From assembly GCA_002414125.1 (NCBI GenBank), contig DHYN01000004.1, positions 1-7,863 of the forward strand: a stretch of DNA of 7,863 nucleotides, in the 5' to 3' direction. The notes beneath the pieces were generated by a model. That model was not told the DNA's origin, made no database searches, and saw nothing but the letters and a program-made list of their open reading frames with translations. Position 1 is the stretch's first letter. Each line of letters begins with the position of its first letter. Position numbers and translations under genes: made by a program. This stretch comes from Ruminococcus sp. UBA5129. Its GTDB lineage: Bacteria; Bacillota; Clostridia; Oscillospirales; Ruminococcaceae. Below, in pieces: positions 6,038 to 7,863 of the stretch.

Positions 6038-7255
6038 ATGGCTGTAATAGAGGTACGTGACGTTAAAAAGACCTTTAAGGTGTACTTCGATAAGGGGCAG
6101 ACCTTTAAGGAAAAAATTCTCTTCCGCAAAAGAAACCGCTACGAGGAACGCGCGATCCTCAACGGCATTTCCTTCGATGTCGAAAAGGGCGAGGCGATCG
6201 GTCTTGTAGGTCATAACGGGTGCGGAAAAAGCACGCTGCTCAAGCTGATGACAAAAATCATCTATCCCGACAGCGGTTCGATAAAAATTCAGGGACGCAT
6301 TTCAAGCCTCCTCGAGTTGGGGGCAGGCTTTCACCCCGATATGACGGGCAGGGAGAATATCTACACAAACGCTTCCATATTCGGTCTGACCAAAAAGGAG
6401 ATCGAGAGCCGCATTGACGAGATAATCGAGTTCTCCGAGCTTGAACAGTTCATCGACAACCCCGTCAGGACGTATTCCTCGGGTATGTATACACGACTCG
6501 CATTCTCGGTCGCTATCAATGTGGACGCGGATGTGCTGCTGGTCGACGAGATACTTGCGGTCGGAGATGCGGCTTTTCAGGCGAAATGCTTTGAGAAGCT
6601 GCTTGACATCAAGGCTAAGGGAACTACGATAGTCATCGTTTCGCATTCGCTTGCTCAGGTCGAGCAGATATGCGAACGCTCGATCTGGATAGACGGCGGA
6701 AAGATACGCATGGTCGGCTCTCCGAACGAGGTCCACCCACAATACCTCGAGTATATGGGTCAGAAGCGCCGCCCGATAAAGCCTGCCGCTGCGGCTGCAA
6801 AGTCCGATCCCGACAAGACCGTAGAAAAGCCCGAGGAAAAGGAATCTGCCGCATGTATCACAAAGGCTGAGCTGATAGGCGAGGAAAGCTCCGATTCGGG
6901 TAAATATCGCACAGGCGAAAGGGTAACGCTAAAGATACACTACAAGGCTGTCCCCGAGAAGCTCAACGGCGTTCTCGTTGGACTTATATTCTTCCGCAAC
7001 GATAAGCTCCAGTGCTACGGAACGAATACTCAGCGTGAGCGCCTTACCGAGTTTACACTCAAGGAGGAGGGCGTTATCACCTGCGAATTCGACAAGCTCA
7101 ACCTTGTCGCAGGCTCGTATTGGATAGACATCGCACTCCGCGCAAAGGATATGTTCGCTTACGACTACAAGGCTCAGGCAGTACGCTTTACCGTCTACAA
7201 CAACGTTGACGAGGTGGGCGTTGCCAAGCTCGACCATAAATGGAAATTCGACTGA
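6038..7255 (+). CDS. Polysaccharide export ABC ATPase with Wzt-like C-terminal domain
   Basis: A 405-residue ATP-binding protein that powers the permease before it. The nucleotide-binding domain (1-240) has Walker A GHNGCGKST (58-66), the signature region YSSGM (146-150), Walker B LLVDE (167-171, catalytic Glu171), and the H-loop His203. Motifs such as LLELGAGFHPDMTGRENIY (91-109) and DEILAVGDAAFQ (170-181) are typical of the Wzt/TagH/RfbE group. A charged Pro/Ala/Lys/Glu linker (about 245-270) leads to a beta-rich C-terminal domain (about 273-395). By position, size and pattern (GERVTLKIHYKA, VLVGLIFFRND, LVAGSYWIDIAL) this matches the Wzt carbohydrate-binding domain, which in Gram-negative Wzt proteins recognises the capped end of the glycan. 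A next gene follows after 17 bases. The ATPase call is certain; the role of the C-terminal domain rests on family resemblance. Confidence 0.94.
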   Translation: MAVIEVRDVKKTFKVYFDKGQTFKEKILFRKRNRYEERAILNGISFDVEKGEAIGLVGHNGCGKSTLLKLMTKIIYPDSGSIKIQGRISSLLELGAGFHPDMTGRENIYTNASIFGLTKKEIESRIDEIIEFSELEQFIDNPVRTYSSGMYTRLAFSVAINVDADVLLVDEILAVGDAAFQAKCFEKLLDIKAKGTTIVIVSHSLAQVEQICERSIWIDGGKIRMVGSPNEVHPQYLEYMGQKRRPIKPAAAAAKSDPDKTVEKPEEKESAACITKAELIGEESSDSGKYRTGERVTLKIHYKAVPEKLNGVLVGLIFFRNDKLQCYGTNTQRERLTEFTLKEEGVITCEFDKLNLVAGSYWIDIALRAKDMFAYDYKAQAVRFTVYNNVDEVGVAKLDHKWKFD

Positions 7256-7258
7256 CCC

Positions 7259-7265
7259 GAGGAGG
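7259..7265 (+). promoter_or_regulatory. Ribosome binding site of the third operon gene
   Basis: GAGGAGG immediately after the ATPase stop codon and 7 bases before the TTG at 7273. Such a strong, well-spaced site is the main reason for accepting a TTG start; no ATG lies nearby. Confidence 0.8.
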
Positions 7266-7272
7266 TACTTCA

Positions 7273-7863
7273 TTGAACGATAACAACTTACCAAAGCTTC
7301 CGTCGCCCGAGGTATACGGTCAGGGCGATCCCGGAAACGGAAATCCCATAAAGAGGCTCTTCAAGCGGCTCGGCAGAAAGCTCACATTCTGGTATGTCGA
7401 TCCGTTCGGCGAGCGTCAGAACGCTTTTAACTCAGATGTCGCTCAGGCTATCGACGTCCTTTCTGATTCAAAGGCGAGCGATCAGGCGCTCAATTCTGCC
7501 ATCGAAAAGGAGCACACGTTCGCAGAGTCCAATTTCAACAGGCTCAGCAGCAAGCTCGATATGTCCCTCGACAGCGTGATGAAGCAGCTCGCTCAACTGA
7601 ATGCTCGTCTGGGATGCGAGGAGAAGCTCCGTGCCGAGGCGGATTCGTCAGCTTCGGCAAGCATGGATCGCTTCGCAAGAAGAGCGCTCCCCGAAGCAAG
7701 ACCTTCCGTCCCGTTCTTCGACTGCCTCGAGCTCGGCAGGGACTTCACAAATTCCGTTACAAAGGAGCTTAGCGAGCTGCCCGAGAGTGAGATAGACCCC
7801 GCGCTCTGGTGTGAAAAGTACACCAAAGCCGTCAAGCAGGAGCTTGTCCGCGGCAGGAGATCG
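7273..7863 (+). CDS. Partial protein of unknown function, third gene of the glycan-export operon (3' end missing)
   Basis: An open frame of 197 codons from a TTG start to the window edge with no stop, preceded by GAGGAGG at 7 bases. Residues 1-25 are polar and Gly/Pro-rich. Residues 26-63 form a basic-aromatic segment (IKRLFKRLGRKLTFWYVDPF, then GERQNAFNSDV). I associate similar segments with the N-termini of methyltransferases and glycosyltransferases in Firmicutes glycan clusters, but this is from memory and unverified. Residues about 64-130 are Ala/Ser/Leu/Lys/Glu-rich and helical, possibly a coiled coil. There is no signal peptide or membrane segment in this part, so it is probably cytoplasmic or bound to the membrane by the basic helix. 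Codon use matches the genes before it. A catalytic domain, if any, lies beyond the edge, so no function is assigned. Confidence 0.8.
   Translation, partial: MNDNNLPKLPSPEVYGQGDPGNGNPIKRLFKRLGRKLTFWYVDPFGERQNAFNSDVAQAIDVLSDSKASDQALNSAIEKEHTFAESNFNRLSSKLDMSLDSVMKQLAQLNARLGCEEKLRAEADSSASASMDRFARRALPEARPSVPFFDCLELGRDFTNSVTKELSELPESEIDPALWCEKYTKAVKQELVRGRRS

Noticed and set aside
5740..6129. Minus-strand frame across the permease-ATPase junction
   Set aside because: It would need a promoter and ribosome site inside the ATPase gene; none is seen, and the product has no recognisable features.

Overview
The window looks like a chromosomal piece from a cellulosome-forming, Gram-positive gut or rumen bacterium close to Ruminococcus (R. 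flavefaciens / R. champanellensis-like). The grounds are two secreted proteins that end in dockerin modules, one of them a GH5 cellulase; a lipoprotein solute-binding protein; strong AGGAGG-type ribosome sites; and roughly half-GC coding sequence separated by AT-rich spacers. The genus is inferred from domain content, not from a marker gene.

Left part (62-4977) holds three genes, all on the minus strand, each with its own promoter-like sequence and the second and third with clear Rho-independent terminators. In transcription order they are: an amino-acid-type ABC solute-binding lipoprotein without a permease or ATPase beside it (4977-4138); a GH5 endoglucanase with a Pro/Thr linker and a canonical dockerin (3842-2418); and a secreted protein with a transglutaminase-like domain, BspA-type leucine-rich repeats and a divergent dockerin (2203-62). 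The two dockerin proteins are probably docked on scaffoldin at the cell surface. The cellulase cuts beta-glucan. The job of the other is unknown, but its domains suggest protein cross-linking or proteolysis and protein or surface binding.

Right part (5260-7863) is a plus-strand operon, divergent from the left part across a spacer of about 280 bases with promoters facing both ways. It encodes a Wzm/TagG-type polysaccharide ABC permease, a Wzt/TagH-type ATPase with an extra C-terminal domain, and the start of a third gene (TTG start) that runs off the window. The genes are 1 and 17 bases apart, so they are almost certainly co-transcribed. The ATPase C-terminal extension resembles the carbohydrate-recognition domain of Wzt proteins that export end-capped polysaccharides. 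The third gene could therefore belong to synthesis or capping of that glycan, but its function is not visible in the part seen.

No rRNA, tRNA, CRISPR array, insertion sequence or prophage signal was seen. The most interesting points are the transglutaminase-like/LRR/dockerin architecture, the Wzt-type export pair with its unidentified partner, and repeat or palindrome arrangements around the promoters of both dockerin genes.
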